From: a virus
Length of the DNA: 28,850 nucleotides
Direction: 5' to 3' (one strand)
Virus record (IMG/VR): IMGVR_UViG_3300023116_003818
Location: 1-28,850 of that record
The notes beneath the pieces were generated by a model. The model saw nothing but the letters and a program-made list of their open reading frames with translations, had not been told where the DNA came from and made no database searches. Below are positions 1-9,385 of this stretch, piece after piece; positions within the stretch are counted from its first letter, which is position 1; each line of letters begins with the position of its first letter. The translations under genes were made by a program, and so were the position numbers.

Positions 1-23
1 TTCAAGCAGGAGAGTACTAGATT

Positions 24-1514
24 ATGAGTGATGTGGTGAATGTTGAGGAAGGAAATGCGGTACACCTGAAGGTGACGGCCGATCCCGGCACTCGCCAAGA
101 AATCGCTGAATACTTTTCTTTCAAGCCGTCCGGCTATCAGTTCTCTCCAGCATATAAAAATAGAGTGTGGGACGGGACAATTCGTTTGTATCAACCTATG
201 CGCCCAGTACTTTATGTTGGTTTGTTTCCAAGACTGAAAAAGTTTTGCGAAGATCGTGGTTATGAGTTAAATGCACCAGCACATCTAATGCATGGAGAGG
301 AGATTCCTGATGACTACGGTTATGAATTGGCTAAAGAGATTGGTTGTAAGTTTGAACCACGCGATTACCAAAACCAATACGTTGTTGATGCAATCCGGGA
401 TTCAAGATCACTCTCCTTGTCTCCTACTAGTTCTGGCAAATCGTTAATCATCTATCTGATACAACAACACTATTGGAGAGTTTATGAGCACAGAACACTT
501 ATCATCGTCCCAACAATCTCACTGGTTCATCAGATGGCTGGAGACTTTAGGGACTATGGATGCGAAGACGACATATACACGATTCAGGGCGGTGTAGATA
601 AGAATACAGATGCTTCAATCGTTATCTCAACTTGGCAGTCACTCATCAAACAACCAAAGGATTGGTTCTCTCAGTTTGGTGTCGTACTTGGCGACGAAGC
701 TCATTTGTTCCAGGCCAAAAGCCTTCAAAAAATTATGGAAGGTTTAGATCAGTGTTACTATCGACATGGCTTTACTGGTACTTTAAAATCAGAAGAAAGC
801 AAGACACATCGGCTGGTACTAGAAGGTTGCTTTGGCGGCGTAAGAAGGCACGTGACGACTAAAGACTTGATGGATTCAGGTACTGTTGCAGACTTTAACG
901 TTAAAGCAATCGTATTGTCACATCAACAGGATGTAAGAAAAAGCTTTAAGAAAGCGATTGGTCAGATACAGGTAGCAAGTAAAAAGTATCCTGCTGAAAG
1001 AGAATTCATTGTCAACAATCACAAGCGAAACATTTTTATTAGAAATTTGCTTTGGTCTCTCAAAGATCAGAACAATTTGGTTTTGTTTGATTTGGTTGAA
1101 AAGCATGGCAAGATCCTAGAGCCGATGCTAAAGAAAGATGATCGCCAACTCCATTTTATATATGGTGCTACAAAAGGCGACGAGAGAGAACGTATCAGAC
1201 ATCTCGTTGAGAATGATCCCATCAAACAACATGATATCCTTGCATCATATGGTGTTTTCTCAACGGGTGTAAATTTAAAAAAACTTGATAACGTAATCTT
1301 CGCTTCTGGTTCTAAATCTGAAATCAAAGTATTGCAATCAATTGGTCGTGCCCTTCGAAAGGGCAACGACGCCGATAAGGCGACTCTGTATGATATTGCT
1401 GACGATCTTTCGGTGGGTACTTACCAGAACTATACTCTCCAGCATTTCCGGAAACGGATTGAGATCTACGGTCAGGAACAGTTTGCTGTCAAGATATACA
1501 CAGTAGAAATCTAA
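24..1514 (+). CDS. uvsW: UvsW-type recombination DNA/RNA helicase
   Basis: This is a superfamily 2 helicase of 496 aa, close to the about 500 aa of T4 UvsW. In T4 that protein unwinds R-loops and branched DNA and moves replication from origin-dependent to recombination-dependent initiation. The Walker A motif PTSSGKS lies at residues 134-140, the DEAH-type Walker B (GDEAH) at 223-227, a TGT motif III follows (FTGTLKS), and motif VI QSIGRALRKG lies near 438-447. The N-terminal 100 residues match the small UvsW substrate-binding domain in position. An AGGAGA ribosome site precedes the ATG. Adjacent gene 55 and the 47/46 pair support the assignment. Confidence 0.93.
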   Translation: MSDVVNVEEGNAVHLKVTADPGTRQEIAEYFSFKPSGYQFSPAYKNRVWDGTIRLYQPMRPVLYVGLFPRLKKFCEDRGYELNAPAHLMHGEEIPDDYGYELAKEIGCKFEPRDYQNQYVVDAIRDSRSLSLSPTSSGKSLIIYLIQQHYWRVYEHRTLIIVPTISLVHQMAGDFRDYGCEDDIYTIQGGVDKNTDASIVISTWQSLIKQPKDWFSQFGVVLGDEAHLFQAKSLQKIMEGLDQCYYRHGFTGTLKSEESKTHRLVLEGCFGGVRRHVTTKDLMDSGTVADFNVKAIVLSHQQDVRKSFKKAIGQIQVASKKYPAEREFIVNNHKRNIFIRNLLWSLKDQNNLVLFDLVEKHGKILEPMLKKDDRQLHFIYGATKGDERERIRHLVENDPIKQHDILASYGVFSTGVNLKKLDNVIFASGSKSEIKVLQSIGRALRKGNDADKATLYDIADDLSVGTYQNYTLQHFRKRIEIYGQEQFAVKIYTVEI

Positions 1515-1601
1515 TATTGGTTTGTAACTGATAAATCAGATTATACCAGGCTTTGATAGTGATGTCAACAGTTTTTTTCACAATATAGTAACTTTTTACA
1601 G

Positions 1602-1630
1602 TTGACATTTCAGTCAATATGTACTATATT
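1602..1630 (+). promoter_or_regulatory. Sigma70-type promoter for gene 55/47/46
   Basis: TTGACA at 1602-1607 and TATATT at 1625-1630 are separated by 17 bp in the gap between uvsW and gene 55. The AGTACTATATTA-like -10 region recurs almost unchanged in the promoter at 9751. It should be read by the unmodified host polymerase, placing this recombination and late-sigma operon in early expression. Confidence 0.75.
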
Positions 1631-1646
1631 ATATCTAAGCAACATT

Positions 1647-1697
1647 AGGAGGCGCAAAGAAATGCTATGGCTAAAAGAGCAACCCGCAATTACGTAA
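1647..1697 (+). promoter_or_regulatory. Strong SD with an overlapping 11-codon leader ORF
   Basis: A perfect AGGAGG lies at 1647-1652. The first ATG after it (1662) is at near-ideal spacing and opens a reading frame of 11 codons (MLWLKEQPAIT, stop at 1695-1697). This frame overlaps the gene 55 start at 1667 in another frame. The gene 55 ATG sits about 14 nt from the SD, which is long. The sequence shows the overlap directly; translational control of the late sigma factor by it is inference. Confidence 0.4.
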
Positions 1698-2173
1698 ACA
1701 ACAAAGATCTTCTTGAAGCACTCATCAAGTACAAAGAAGAGTGTAGAGAAGCAGAGGATGCAGGAGATCCGTTGCCACGAGTGCCAGACTACATTGGAAA
1801 GTGTATCTATCAGATCGCTACTCGGCTTGCAACAAAACCAAACTTCTCTGGATATTCTTATAAAGAAGATATGATTTCAGATGGAATTGAGAACTGCCTA
1901 CTTTATATCGGTAACTTCAATCCTGAGAAATCTCAGAATCCATTCGCTTACTTCACTCAAATTATTTGGTACGCGTTCCTGCGTCGTATTCAAAAAGAAA
2001 AGAAGCAGATGTACATTCGATTTAAGTCATCTCAGAACATGTTAGCAACAGGTGATACTTATTCTGGAGGTGAAGAGGTTAATTTGAATCTTACAACAAG
2101 TGCAGATTATATGAATACATTTATTGAAGATTTTGAAGATAAGCTGAAGAAAGATAAGGAAAAGAAAAAGTGA
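1667..2173 (+). CDS. 55: Late-transcription sigma factor gp55
   Basis: This 168 aa protein is a divergent sigma factor that recognises the single late promoter element TATAAATA together with host RNA polymerase and, in T4, the gp33 coactivator and gp45 clamp. T4 gp55 is 185 aa. The N-terminal YVNNKDLLEAL pattern and the core NFSGYSYKEDMISDGIENC, followed by NPFAYFTQIIWYAFLRRIQKEKK, correspond to the sigma region 2-like segment of gp55. The C-terminus is very lysine-rich. The start was chosen from family N-termini and overlaps a short out-of-frame ORF. Gene 47 starts on its last codons. Exact TATAAATA sites elsewhere in the window are its expected targets. Confidence 0.93.
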   Translation: MAKRATRNYVNNKDLLEALIKYKEECREAEDAGDPLPRVPDYIGKCIYQIATRLATKPNFSGYSYKEDMISDGIENCLLYIGNFNPEKSQNPFAYFTQIIWYAFLRRIQKEKKQMYIRFKSSQNMLATGDTYSGGEEVNLNLTTSADYMNTFIEDFEDKLKKDKEKKK

Positions 2174-3234
2174 AGATAGCAATCGTAACAGATATGCATA
2201 TCGGAGTCCGTGGTGATTCCAAAGTTTTTGCAGATCATCAAGAGAAGTTCTTCTTAGAATGTTTCTTTCCATATCTTGACGAGCATGGGATTGATACTGT
2301 ATTTGATCTAGGCGATACATTCGATCGTCGTAAGTTCATCAACTATGTATCACTTAAGCGTGGTAAAGAGTTCTTCTTTGATCAGCTTGCAAAACGAAAC
2401 ATTGAGTATCATGCTCTGGTTGGAAATCATACGACATACTACACTAATACGAATGAAGTGAATAGTATGGATCTTCTTCTAAAAGAGTATGACAACTTTC
2501 ACATCTATCAGCACGAAACAAAAGAGTTGACATTTGGATCAACTAAGTTTATAATGGTACCGTGGATTACAAAAGACAATAATCAGCATTGCTTTGATAG
2601 CATCAAGAACTCAGATGCTCATGTCCTTGCTGGTCACCTCGAGCTTAAAGGCTTTGAGATGATGAAAGGTCAAGTTTGTACTCACGGTATGGATAAAGAT
2701 CTGTTCAGTCATTACGAGCAGGTTTGGTCTGGTCACTTCCATCATCCTTCTAAGTATGGTAACATCGAGTACCTTGGTGCACCCTACGAGATGACTTGGT
2801 CAGACTATCAGGGAAAGCGTGGCTTCCATGTTTTTGATACAGAAACAAGAGAGCTTACTCGAATTGATAATCCATTCCAGATATTCCACAAAATTGAATA
2901 CGATGATAGTGATATGACAATTGAAGATATTGCTCATCTTGATACCACAAACATCAAAGATGCGTATATCAAAGTGATTGTAAAGAACAGAACAAATCCT
3001 TACATTCACGATTTGTTTATCAACAAACTTGCAGACGCTGGTGCCACTGATGTTAAATCAATCGAAGACACCTTGAATATTGAAAGTGAGGGAATGGATG
3101 AAATCCTTGATGAAACCCAAGATACGAAGGACATACTTCATGCCTTTATCGATTCTATGGAAACAAAGGTAGATAAAGTGAGTGTAAAGAGAGTTATTGA
3201 TGATTTATATATTGAGGCACAAAGTATTGCATGA
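2170..3234 (+). CDS. 47: gp47, Mre11-like recombination nuclease subunit
   Basis: This 354 aa calcineurin-like metallophosphoesterase is the nuclease subunit of the gp46-gp47 (Rad50-Mre11) complex, which resects DNA ends for recombination-dependent replication. Visible metal-binding motifs are DMHIG near residue 8, DLGDTFDRR, VGNHTTY (the GNH motif), AGHLE and SGHFHHP (the GHxH motif), in the canonical order. The start is GTG at 2170, overlapping the gene 55 stop, and puts the first metal motif at the expected distance from the N-terminus. The last codons overlap the gene 46 start by ATGA, which suggests coupled synthesis of the two subunits. Confidence 0.94.
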   Translation: MKIAIVTDMHIGVRGDSKVFADHQEKFFLECFFPYLDEHGIDTVFDLGDTFDRRKFINYVSLKRGKEFFFDQLAKRNIEYHALVGNHTTYYTNTNEVNSMDLLLKEYDNFHIYQHETKELTFGSTKFIMVPWITKDNNQHCFDSIKNSDAHVLAGHLELKGFEMMKGQVCTHGMDKDLFSHYEQVWSGHFHHPSKYGNIEYLGAPYEMTWSDYQGKRGFHVFDTETRELTRIDNPFQIFHKIEYDDSDMTIEDIAHLDTTNIKDAYIKVIVKNRTNPYIHDLFINKLADAGATDVKSIEDTLNIESEGMDEILDETQDTKDILHAFIDSMETKVDKVSVKRVIDDLYIEAQSIA

Positions 3235-4943
3235 AGATATTATTTAAGGAATTGCGTTATAAGAATATTCTATCTACGGGAAATTCTTTTACAACAATTC
3301 ATTTAAACAAACAGACAAACACTCTAGTGAGTGGTACGAATGGCGCAGGCAAATCTACAATGCTTGACGCCATTGTATTTTCTTTATATGGTAAACCTTT
3401 CCGTAAGATTAATAAGCCACAGCTTATCAACTCTATCAATCAAAAAGAATTACTTGTTGAGATTGATTTTGTAATTGGCCAAGCTCAGTATATGGTACGC
3501 CGCGGTATCAGACCAAACTTGTTTGAAATCTTTAAGAATGGTGAGCTTATCAATCAAGATGCGGCAGCTCGTGACTATCAAACATATCTTGAGAAAAACA
3601 TTTTAAGATTAAATTATAAGTCATTTACTCAGATCGTTGTACTTGGTAGCGCTACATATGTACCATTTATGGAATTGCCAGCACATGGCAGACGAGAAGT
3701 TATTGAAGATCTTCTTGATATTCAAGTCTTTAGTACAATGAATACTCTTCTCAAAGAACGTTTGATCGAGAACAAAGAACAGATCTCTGAAAACAACTAT
3801 CAAAAAGATTTGACAAAATCTAAGATTGAATCTGCTGAAGCTCATAATGCTTCTATTCGCCAGATTCGCCAAGATGAAGTTGACAAAATCAAGGAAAAAA
3901 TGAATGAGCACATATCTAAGATTGAGGCAGAGAAAGCAGAAATTGAAAGCACTCAAGAAGCTATTGAAGAACTCATCAAAACAATCTCAGATAAATCAGA
4001 CGTCAAGTCAAAAATCGACAAAGCTCGAAACCTAAATCAAGAACTTAATTCTAATCTTCGTAATTATATGAAAGAGCTTGCTTTCTATCATGATAACGAT
4101 AGTTGTCCTACATGTAAACAAGGTATTGCTCATGAATTCAAACAAGAACAAATTATTACCAAAGATCAAAAAGTAGCAGAGCTTGAGAAAGGTATCGAAG
4201 AGTTAGCAGCAAAGGTTACTACATATGAAAACCGCATCAATGAAATATCTTCGATTGAGGATAAAACTGCATCTCTTAACGTGCAAATTAGTGAGCATCG
4301 AGCAACGATTAAAATCTCAAAAAATGCACTTGTATCTTATAAAAAAGAGCTTGACAAAGCTGAAGAAGAAGTCGAAGCGGTAGATCAAACTCAACTCAAT
4401 CTTTTACGAGAAACAATGCAGTCTATCGAGACTCAACAAACCGATCTCTTTAATCATAAAGAAGTCTTGTCTGTGGTGTCAACTATGCTTAAAGATGGAG
4501 GCATCAAATCAAAAATCATTCGTCAGTATATCCCAGTGATGAACAAACTCATCAATAAATACTTGAGTGCTTTTGATTTGTTCGTTGACTTTCAACTTGA
4601 CGAGAACTTCAATGAGGTGATTAAGTCTCGTTTCAGAGATGCTTTCTCATACTCTTCATTCTCAGAAGGCGAGAAGCTTCGCATCACTCTATCAATTATG
4701 CTATCATGGAGAACCGTAGCAAAGCTTCGTAACTCAGTATCAACAAACTTATTGGTACTTGACGAAACTCTTGATGGCGCAATGGATGGTGTAGGTGTTG
4801 AAAACTTGATTGAAACTCTACAAAATCTAAATGCAGAAGATAACATCTTCGTTATTAGCCACCGTGGCGACCAGTTTGGTGACAAGTTTGAAGGCCATAT
4901 TAAATTTCAAAAGGTTAAAAACTTCAGTGAAATAGCGGCTTAG
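3231..4943 (+). CDS. 46: gp46, Rad50-like ATPase of the recombination nuclease
   Basis: This 570 aa SMC/Rad50-type ATPase (T4 gp46 is 560 aa) drives DNA resection with gp47. Walker A GTNGAGKST is at residues 35-43. A long charged coiled coil follows, broken by a zinc-hook CPTC motif at 292-295. The ABC signature FSEGEKLR begins near 477 and Walker B LLVLDE ends in Asp511/Glu512, with a final HRGD segment. All catalytic motifs are intact. It overlaps gene 47 by 4 nt. Confidence 0.95.
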   Translation: MKILFKELRYKNILSTGNSFTTIHLNKQTNTLVSGTNGAGKSTMLDAIVFSLYGKPFRKINKPQLINSINQKELLVEIDFVIGQAQYMVRRGIRPNLFEIFKNGELINQDAAARDYQTYLEKNILRLNYKSFTQIVVLGSATYVPFMELPAHGRREVIEDLLDIQVFSTMNTLLKERLIENKEQISENNYQKDLTKSKIESAEAHNASIRQIRQDEVDKIKEKMNEHISKIEAEKAEIESTQEAIEELIKTISDKSDVKSKIDKARNLNQELNSNLRNYMKELAFYHDNDSCPTCKQGIAHEFKQEQIITKDQKVAELEKGIEELAAKVTTYENRINEISSIEDKTASLNVQISEHRATIKISKNALVSYKKELDKAEEEVEAVDQTQLNLLRETMQSIETQQTDLFNHKEVLSVVSTMLKDGGIKSKIIRQYIPVMNKLINKYLSAFDLFVDFQLDENFNEVIKSRFRDAFSYSSFSEGEKLRITLSIMLSWRTVAKLRNSVSTNLLVLDETLDGAMDGVGVENLIETLQNLNAEDNIFVISHRGDQFGDKFEGHIKFQKVKNFSEIAA

Positions 4944-4954
4944 AAAGGATTACA

Positions 4955-5182
4955 ATGCAACACTCTATAGAAGATCTTATTAAAAGAATAAACGCTATGA
5001 AAGATAAAGCGATTCAAGTTCATCGACTTCGAAACGAATTTGCTGAAATTTCTGGTAAAGAATATGATAAGGAATCCTGTAAGAGGTTGATTGAAGATAT
5101 TCAAACACTGGCCTTGGGTATTGCTATGGACCGAGAAGGTGATGACATAATTACAGAGATGGATTCTTGGAAAGAAAAATGA
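4955..5182 (+). CDS. Small hypothetical protein downstream of gene 46
   Basis: This 75 aa acidic, mostly helical protein has no motif I recognise. It follows gene 46 after 11 nt, with an AAGGA ribosome site just upstream, and ends by ATGA overlap with the methyltransferase gene. Its place in the operon suggests co-expression with the recombination genes; no function can be assigned. Confidence 0.8.
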   Translation: MQHSIEDLIKRINAMKDKAIQVHRLRNEFAEISGKEYDKESCKRLIEDIQTLALGIAMDREGDDIITEMDSWKEK

Positions 5183-5874
5183 AGCTTCTTGATCCTAAAA
5201 GATACATTACAACTCACTTACATGACAGAGATACTTATGCTACTATGGTGCACGAGTTTTTCAATCTCGACACGTACGGTTGGTGGTATCAAGTAAAGCC
5301 AGGTGATATTGTAATGGATATTGGTTCTTGCATTGGAATGTTTACTTGTAAAGCACTCGAACAGGGTGCTAAACATGTTTATTCAGTAGAACCAAACATT
5401 AAACTTCTTCACACTACTATGGTCAATGCTATGCCTGCTATCTCAAGATCGGCAGAGCAAAGAGTAACTCCTATTAATGCCTTCATCGGCCACTCAGATC
5501 ACGGGTTTGGTGTTAAAGGAGATGAAGCACCACATAAATCATTTAAAGAGATTATAGAAGAATACGAAATAGATCATCTTGATTTCTTAAAAGTTGATTG
5601 TGAAGGTGGTGAGTATGATATCTTTATGAAAGAAAACTATGACTTCTTATTCAATAAGGTACATCATATTGCTATGGAAGTACATCTTGACGTATATCCC
5701 GAAGCGCCCGAACGATTTATCAAGATGAGAGATAAATTTATACGAAGATGGCCAGGCCATATTCGGTTTTTAAAGTTAGAACATAGAAAGAAAACATGGG
5801 ACGACAACTACATAAGAGGAGACTGGCCAATAGGCTGGGGAAGCTCTTGGATGATCTATCTAACACGCATTTAA
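5179..5874 (+). CDS. FkbM-family methyltransferase
   Basis: This is a 231 aa SAM-dependent methyltransferase. Motif I is VMDIGSCIGMFTCKALEQG with the acidic end of strand 2 in YSVEPN. The FkbM hallmark LDFLKVDCEGGEYDIF is clear, and a later AMEVHLDVYP segment fits the family. FkbM proteins O-methylate sugars or small molecules, but the substrate here cannot be read from sequence. The ATG at 5179 overlaps the previous stop (ATGA); an upstream in-frame TTG at 5167 is less likely. It sits between gene 46 and gene 43, an accessory insertion in the replication core. Confidence 0.85.
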   Translation: MKLLDPKRYITTHLHDRDTYATMVHEFFNLDTYGWWYQVKPGDIVMDIGSCIGMFTCKALEQGAKHVYSVEPNIKLLHTTMVNAMPAISRSAEQRVTPINAFIGHSDHGFGVKGDEAPHKSFKEIIEEYEIDHLDFLKVDCEGGEYDIFMKENYDFLFNKVHHIAMEVHLDVYPEAPERFIKMRDKFIRRWPGHIRFLKLEHRKKTWDDNYIRGDWPIGWGSSWMIYLTRI

Positions 5875-5877
5875 TGG

Positions 5878-5906
5878 TTTACAAAATGAACATTATGTGT
5901 TATAAT
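5878..5906 (+). promoter_or_regulatory. Sigma70-type promoter for DNA polymerase
   Basis: TTTACA (5878-5883) and a perfect TATAAT (5901-5906) are spaced by 17 bp. They lie in the 60-nt gap just upstream of the polymerase gene. Confidence 0.75.
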
Positions 5907-5934
5907 GTAAAATATATGATACAAACAGGTGAAC

Positions 5935-8466
5935 ATGTCTAAATTCTATACATCAGTCGAACGCTTTATCAACGACATTCTAGTTCGTGGTTATGAAAAC
6001 GGCAGACCATTCCAACGCAAAGTCAAATTCAAGCCAACATTATATGTTCGTGCTCGTGATAACGCCACTCACAAATCATTGATTGGTGATGTGCCTCTCG
6101 GTGCTACTCGTTTCAATAGCATGATCGAAGCTCGTGATTTCATTACTCAATACAAAGATGTACATGGTTTCGATATCTGTGGCACTATGAATTACGTCAC
6201 TCAATTTATTCAAGAAGAATATCCTGGCGAGATCAATTTTGACATGTCTAAGATCAACATCTGTTCTTTTGACATCGAGGTTGATATCTCGAATGGATAT
6301 GCAGACATCAATACCGCTGACAAAGAAATCACTTCGATTGCATACAAATCTTCTAAGTCTAGTACATATCATCTTCTCGGTCGTAAAGATTTCGATAAGA
6401 CAAAAACAATTACAGGTATCAATCCAGACGATATATCGTTTATGAAGTTTGATACCGAGGTGGCACTGCTTGAAAGATTTATTCAGATCTGGCAGATGGA
6501 ATATCCCGAAGTTGTTACAGGTTGGAACGTCGAGTACTTCGACATCCAATATATTGTCACTCGAATCATTCGACTTATGGGTGAAGAAAAGGCTAAGAAG
6601 CTTTCGCCTTGGGGTCGTATCTCACCACACTCAATCACCAAATTTGGTAAAGAACAGAAATCATATATCATATCTGGCCTGACCATCATTGACTATATGG
6701 ATGCTTTCAAGAAGTTTGGTTACAAGTACGGTCCACAGGAATCTTATAAACTCGATCATATCGCCCATGTAGTACTCGGCGAGAAGAAATTGGACTACTC
6801 TGAATATGGAAATCTTAACGCACTTTATGAACAAAATCCTCAGTTATATCTTGATTATAACCTTAAGGATACTCAGCTCATTCAAAGAATGGAAGACGAA
6901 TCTGGACTTCTTTCGCTTGTACTTACTGTTGCTTATGGCGGTGGGGTTAACTTCAGCGATGCATTTGGTACAGTAGGAATTTGGGAAACAACAATATATC
7001 GCCGTTTGATGAAAGACAAAATTGTTCCACATCTTAAAGGTGGACCCGGCGAGCGAGCTGGTGAACTTGTCGGTGGTTATGTTAAAGATCCAAAAGTCGG
7101 CATGCATCCTTGGGTTGTATCGTTTGATTTGAACTCTCTGTATCCACACCTGATGCTACAATATAATCTATCTCCTGAAACTTATGTCGAAGGCGAACGT
7201 GAATATGTATCTCAAGAAATGGTACTCGACGGCTCATATCAAAACAAAACTGATTATGCAGTATGCGCAAACGGTGCATGTTTCCGTAAAGACAAACTCG
7301 GCATCATTCCTGAGATCATTGATGAATATTATAATCGTCGTTCTGGTATCAAGAAAGAAATGCTTGCAGTAGAACAAGCTATTGAGAATGAAACCGATCC
7401 TGCTAAGAAACGGCAACTTCAATCTCAACAAACACAGCTTCATAACAACCAGATGGCTATAAAAATTGCTATGAACTCTCTTTATGGCGCAACTGCTAAT
7501 ATCTACTTCCTCTACTATATTAACGATATGGCTGAAGCTATTACGACATCCGGTCAGCTTTCAATTCGTTATGCTCAAAAGTCCGTGAACGAGTATCTTA
7601 ACAAGATTCTCAAGACTGACGGTAAAGACTATATCATCTATATCGATACAGACAGTATCTATGTTGATTTTGGTCCTCTTGTTAAAGCTTCATTTGGTAC
7701 TGTTGACATCGATCGTAAGAAAGGTGAAGAATTCCTCGATAAGATCTGTAAGATGAAGATCGAGGAAGTAATCGAAAATGGTTATAAAGATCTTGCTTCG
7801 AAAATGGGTGCATATCGTCAAGCTATGGTAATGAAACGTGAAAAGATTACTGATAAGTCAGTATTCATTGCTAAGAAGCGTTACATCATGAATACTCTCA
7901 ACTCAGAAGGTGTTCATTATGAAACTCCAAAAATCTCTGTAACCGGCCTTGAATCTGTAAGATCATCAACACCGGAAGTCTGCCGTGATAAACTCAAAGA
8001 ATCGTTCAAGGTTATCATGAATGAAGGCGAAGAAGCAATCCAGCAATTCATTGCTCAATTCAAATCTGAGTTCTTTAATCTTCCACCAGAAGATGTTGGT
8101 CGTAACTCAGGTACTGATAACATCGAGAAGTATACAGTTCGTGGTACTTACAAGAAAGGTTGCCCAATGCATGTTCGTGGTTGCATCCTCTACAATAAGT
8201 ATCTCAAAGAAAATGGCCTGTCGAATCGTTATGAATCGATTACGTCAGGTGATAAGATTAAATTTGTATATCTCAAAGTACCGAATCCAATCAAAGAAAA
8301 TATCATATCGTTCCCAGCGGTTCTACCTAATGAATTCAATCTCAAACCGTATGTGGATTATGAAACTCAATTCAATAAAGTCTTCCTCAGTCCTCTTGAG
8401 TCTATTCTTGAAGCTCTCGGATGGTCTGCTGAGAAGACAAACACAATAGAGGATTTTTTCGCATGA
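5935..8466 (+). CDS. 43: Family B replicative DNA polymerase gp43
   Basis: This 843 aa B-family polymerase with 3'-5' exonuclease is slightly shorter than T4 gp43 (898 aa). The N-terminal [11 protein letters not shown] segment resembles T4. The exonuclease motifs are SFDIEVD (Asp113, Glu115), [13 protein letters not shown] and YNLKDTQLI. Polymerase motif A is SFDLNSLYP (Asp398), motif B is [10 protein letters not shown], and motif C is [10 protein letters not shown] (Asp571, Asp573). A KKRYIM motif follows. All catalytic carboxylates are present. The ATG at 5935 was preferred over a GTG two codons earlier because AGGTG lies at good distance. The next gene overlaps the stop by ATGA. Confidence 0.97.
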   Translation: MSKFYTSVERFINDILVRGYENGRPFQRKVKFKPTLYVRARDNATHKSLIGDVPLGATRFNSMIEARDFITQYKDVHGFDICGTMNYVTQFIQEEYPGEINFDMSKINICSFDIEVDISNGYADINTADKEITSIAYKSSKSSTYHLLGRKDFDKTKTITGINPDDISFMKFDTEVALLERFIQIWQMEYPEVVTGWNVEYFDIQYIVTRIIRLMGEEKAKKLSPWGRISPHSITKFGKEQKSYIISGLTIIDYMDAFKKFGYKYGPQESYKLDHIAHVVLGEKKLDYSEYGNLNALYEQNPQLYLDYNLKDTQLIQRMEDESGLLSLVLTVAYGGGVNFSDAFGTVGIWETTIYRRLMKDKIVPHLKGGPGERAGELVGGYVKDPKVGMHPWVVSFDLNSLYPHLMLQYNLSPETYVEGEREYVSQEMVLDGSYQNKTDYAVCANGACFRKDKLGIIPEIIDEYYNRRSGIKKEMLAVEQAIENETDPAKKRQLQSQQTQLHNNQMAIKIAMNSLYGATANIYFLYYINDMAEAITTSGQLSIRYAQKSVNEYLNKILKTDGKDYIIYIDTDSIYVDFGPLVKASFGTVDIDRKKGEEFLDKICKMKIEEVIENGYKDLASKMGAYRQAMVMKREKITDKSVFIAKKRYIMNTLNSEGVHYETPKISVTGLESVRSSTPEVCRDKLKESFKVIMNEGEEAIQQFIAQFKSEFFNLPPEDVGRNSGTDNIEKYTVRGTYKKGCPMHVRGCILYNKYLKENGLSNRYESITSGDKIKFVYLKVPNPIKENIISFPAVLPNEFNLKPYVDYETQFNKVFLSPLESILEALGWSAEKTNTIEDFFA

Positions 8467-8645
8467 CTCAAAAAAGACTTGCCCAACTTGAAGCCGCATG
8501 GCGTTATCAAAACACAGTTGTAGAAGCCTTGGAAGCTGAACGAGCACCTGACAAATACGTTACTAAAGCTAAAAAAGAACGTCTGCGTATTAAAGATATG
8601 ATCGCACACTTAAAGGGAAATATAGAAAATGATGATAGCAAATAG
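8463..8645 (+). CDS. Small helical hypothetical protein
   Basis: This 60 aa protein is rich in Lys, Arg, Glu and Ala and is probably one or two amphipathic helices. It starts on the polymerase stop (ATGA) and overlaps the next gene by 17 nt, so it is likely coupled to polymerase translation. No domain is recognised. Confidence 0.75.
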   Translation: MTQKRLAQLEAAWRYQNTVVEALEAERAPDKYVTKAKKERLRIKDMIAHLKGNIENDDSK

Positions 8646-8886
8646 GGAAAAACTTGAAGTACTTACCATTACAATGGAAGAGTGTGCAGAAGTAATTAAA
8701 GAATGCGCTAAAATACAGCGATATGGCATACAAGGGAATAAAGAAAAACTTGAAACAGAAATTGGAGATCTAGGATGTATGTTTGACATTCTAGCAAAAT
8801 ATGATATAATCGACTTGGATAAAGTTAAAGAAGCCGCTAAGAATAAACGTGAAAAACTTAAAAAATGGAGTGATTTAGATGTCTGA
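8629..8886 (+). CDS. MazG-like nucleotide pyrophosphohydrolase (short)
   Basis: This 85 aa all-alpha NTP pyrophosphohydrolase-like protein carries the two acidic helices that bind Mg2+: TMEECAEVIKECAKI (ExxE-type) and LETEIGDLGCMFDIL (ExxD-type). The family hydrolyses (d)NTPs to monophosphates, and phage members may clean nucleotide pools or alter alarmone levels. It lies directly downstream of the polymerase and next to a second, different member of the superfamily. Start choice between ATG codons 8629 and 8632 is uncertain. Confidence 0.75.
   Translation: MMIANREKLEVLTITMEECAEVIKECAKIQRYGIQGNKEKLETEIGDLGCMFDILAKYDIIDLDKVKEAAKNKREKLKKWSDLDV
8783..8810 (+). promoter_or_regulatory. Internal sigma70-type promoter
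   Basis: TTGACA (8783-8788), a 16 bp spacer and TATAAT (8805-8810) are both perfect hexamers. They sit inside the 3' half of the short MazG-like gene and point at the CDS starting at 8879. Confidence 0.65.
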
Positions 8887-9325
8887 TTGGGCAAATGATA
8901 TTTACATGATGCATAACAAATTTGGTGTGCGTGATTGGTTTGAAGCAAATAAAGATAACAAGGAACTAATGCGTAAGTATCTTATGTTCCGTGCTCTAAT
9001 GTGTCAGGAGGAATTGAGTGAAACATTGGCTGCAATCAATAATGGAGATGCTGAAGAAATCGTTGACGGTCTTATTGATCTTTGTGTTTTTGCTATTGGC
9101 ACTCTCGACGTATTTGGTGTTGATGCTAATGACGCTTGGGATCGTGTTTATAGTGCTAACATGGCAAAAAGTCCTGGAATTAAGCCGGGCCGCCCTAACC
9201 CGTTTGGGCTTCCAGATCTTTTAAAGCCAAGTGGATGGACACCACCAACTCATGATGGTAATCACGGCGAGTTTGAAAAAGCTCTAGATGTTTTACCTCA
9301 GCCAAAACCCGAAGGTGGCTGGTAA
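8879..9325 (+). CDS. MazG / phosphoribosyl-ATP pyrophosphohydrolase-like protein
   Basis: This 148 aa protein has the PRA-PH/MazG four-helix pattern. FRALMCQEELSETLAAIN supplies the first acidic helix, EEIVDGLIDLCVFAIGTLDVFG the second, and AWDRVYSANMAK the typical following segment. A proline-rich tail (SPGIKPGRPNPFGLPDLLKP) completes it. Related phage proteins are annotated as nucleotide pyrophosphohydrolases. It overlaps the preceding gene by 8 nt but also has its own promoter-like sequence upstream. Confidence 0.75.
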   Translation: MSDWANDIYMMHNKFGVRDWFEANKDNKELMRKYLMFRALMCQEELSETLAAINNGDAEEIVDGLIDLCVFAIGTLDVFGVDANDAWDRVYSANMAKSPGIKPGRPNPFGLPDLLKPSGWTPPTHDGNHGEFEKALDVLPQPKPEGGW

Positions 9326-9374
9326 CAAAATGTTTCATGTTACCGTTATCATTTTTTGTTAGCGGTAACATTTA
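9321..9374 (+). terminator. Alternating hairpins after the MazG-like gene
   Basis: GGTAACA (9321-9327), TGTTACC (9338-9344) and GGTAACA (9364-9370) alternate. The middle arm can pair with either flank. The downstream pairing, ATGTTACCGTTA with TAGCGGTAACAT, is about 12 bp including one G-T pair. The U-tract lies in the loop rather than after the stem, so this is either a weak terminator before the late promoter at 9386 or a regulatory RNA fold. Confidence 0.45.
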
Positions 9375-9385
9375 TCAACCTTCTG

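Noticed and set aside
1067-1366. Minus-strand open frames across the window, for example opposite uvsW, gene 46 and gene 43
   Set aside because: They lie opposite strongly supported plus-strand genes, lack ribosome sites and show no motifs; all are treated as shadows.
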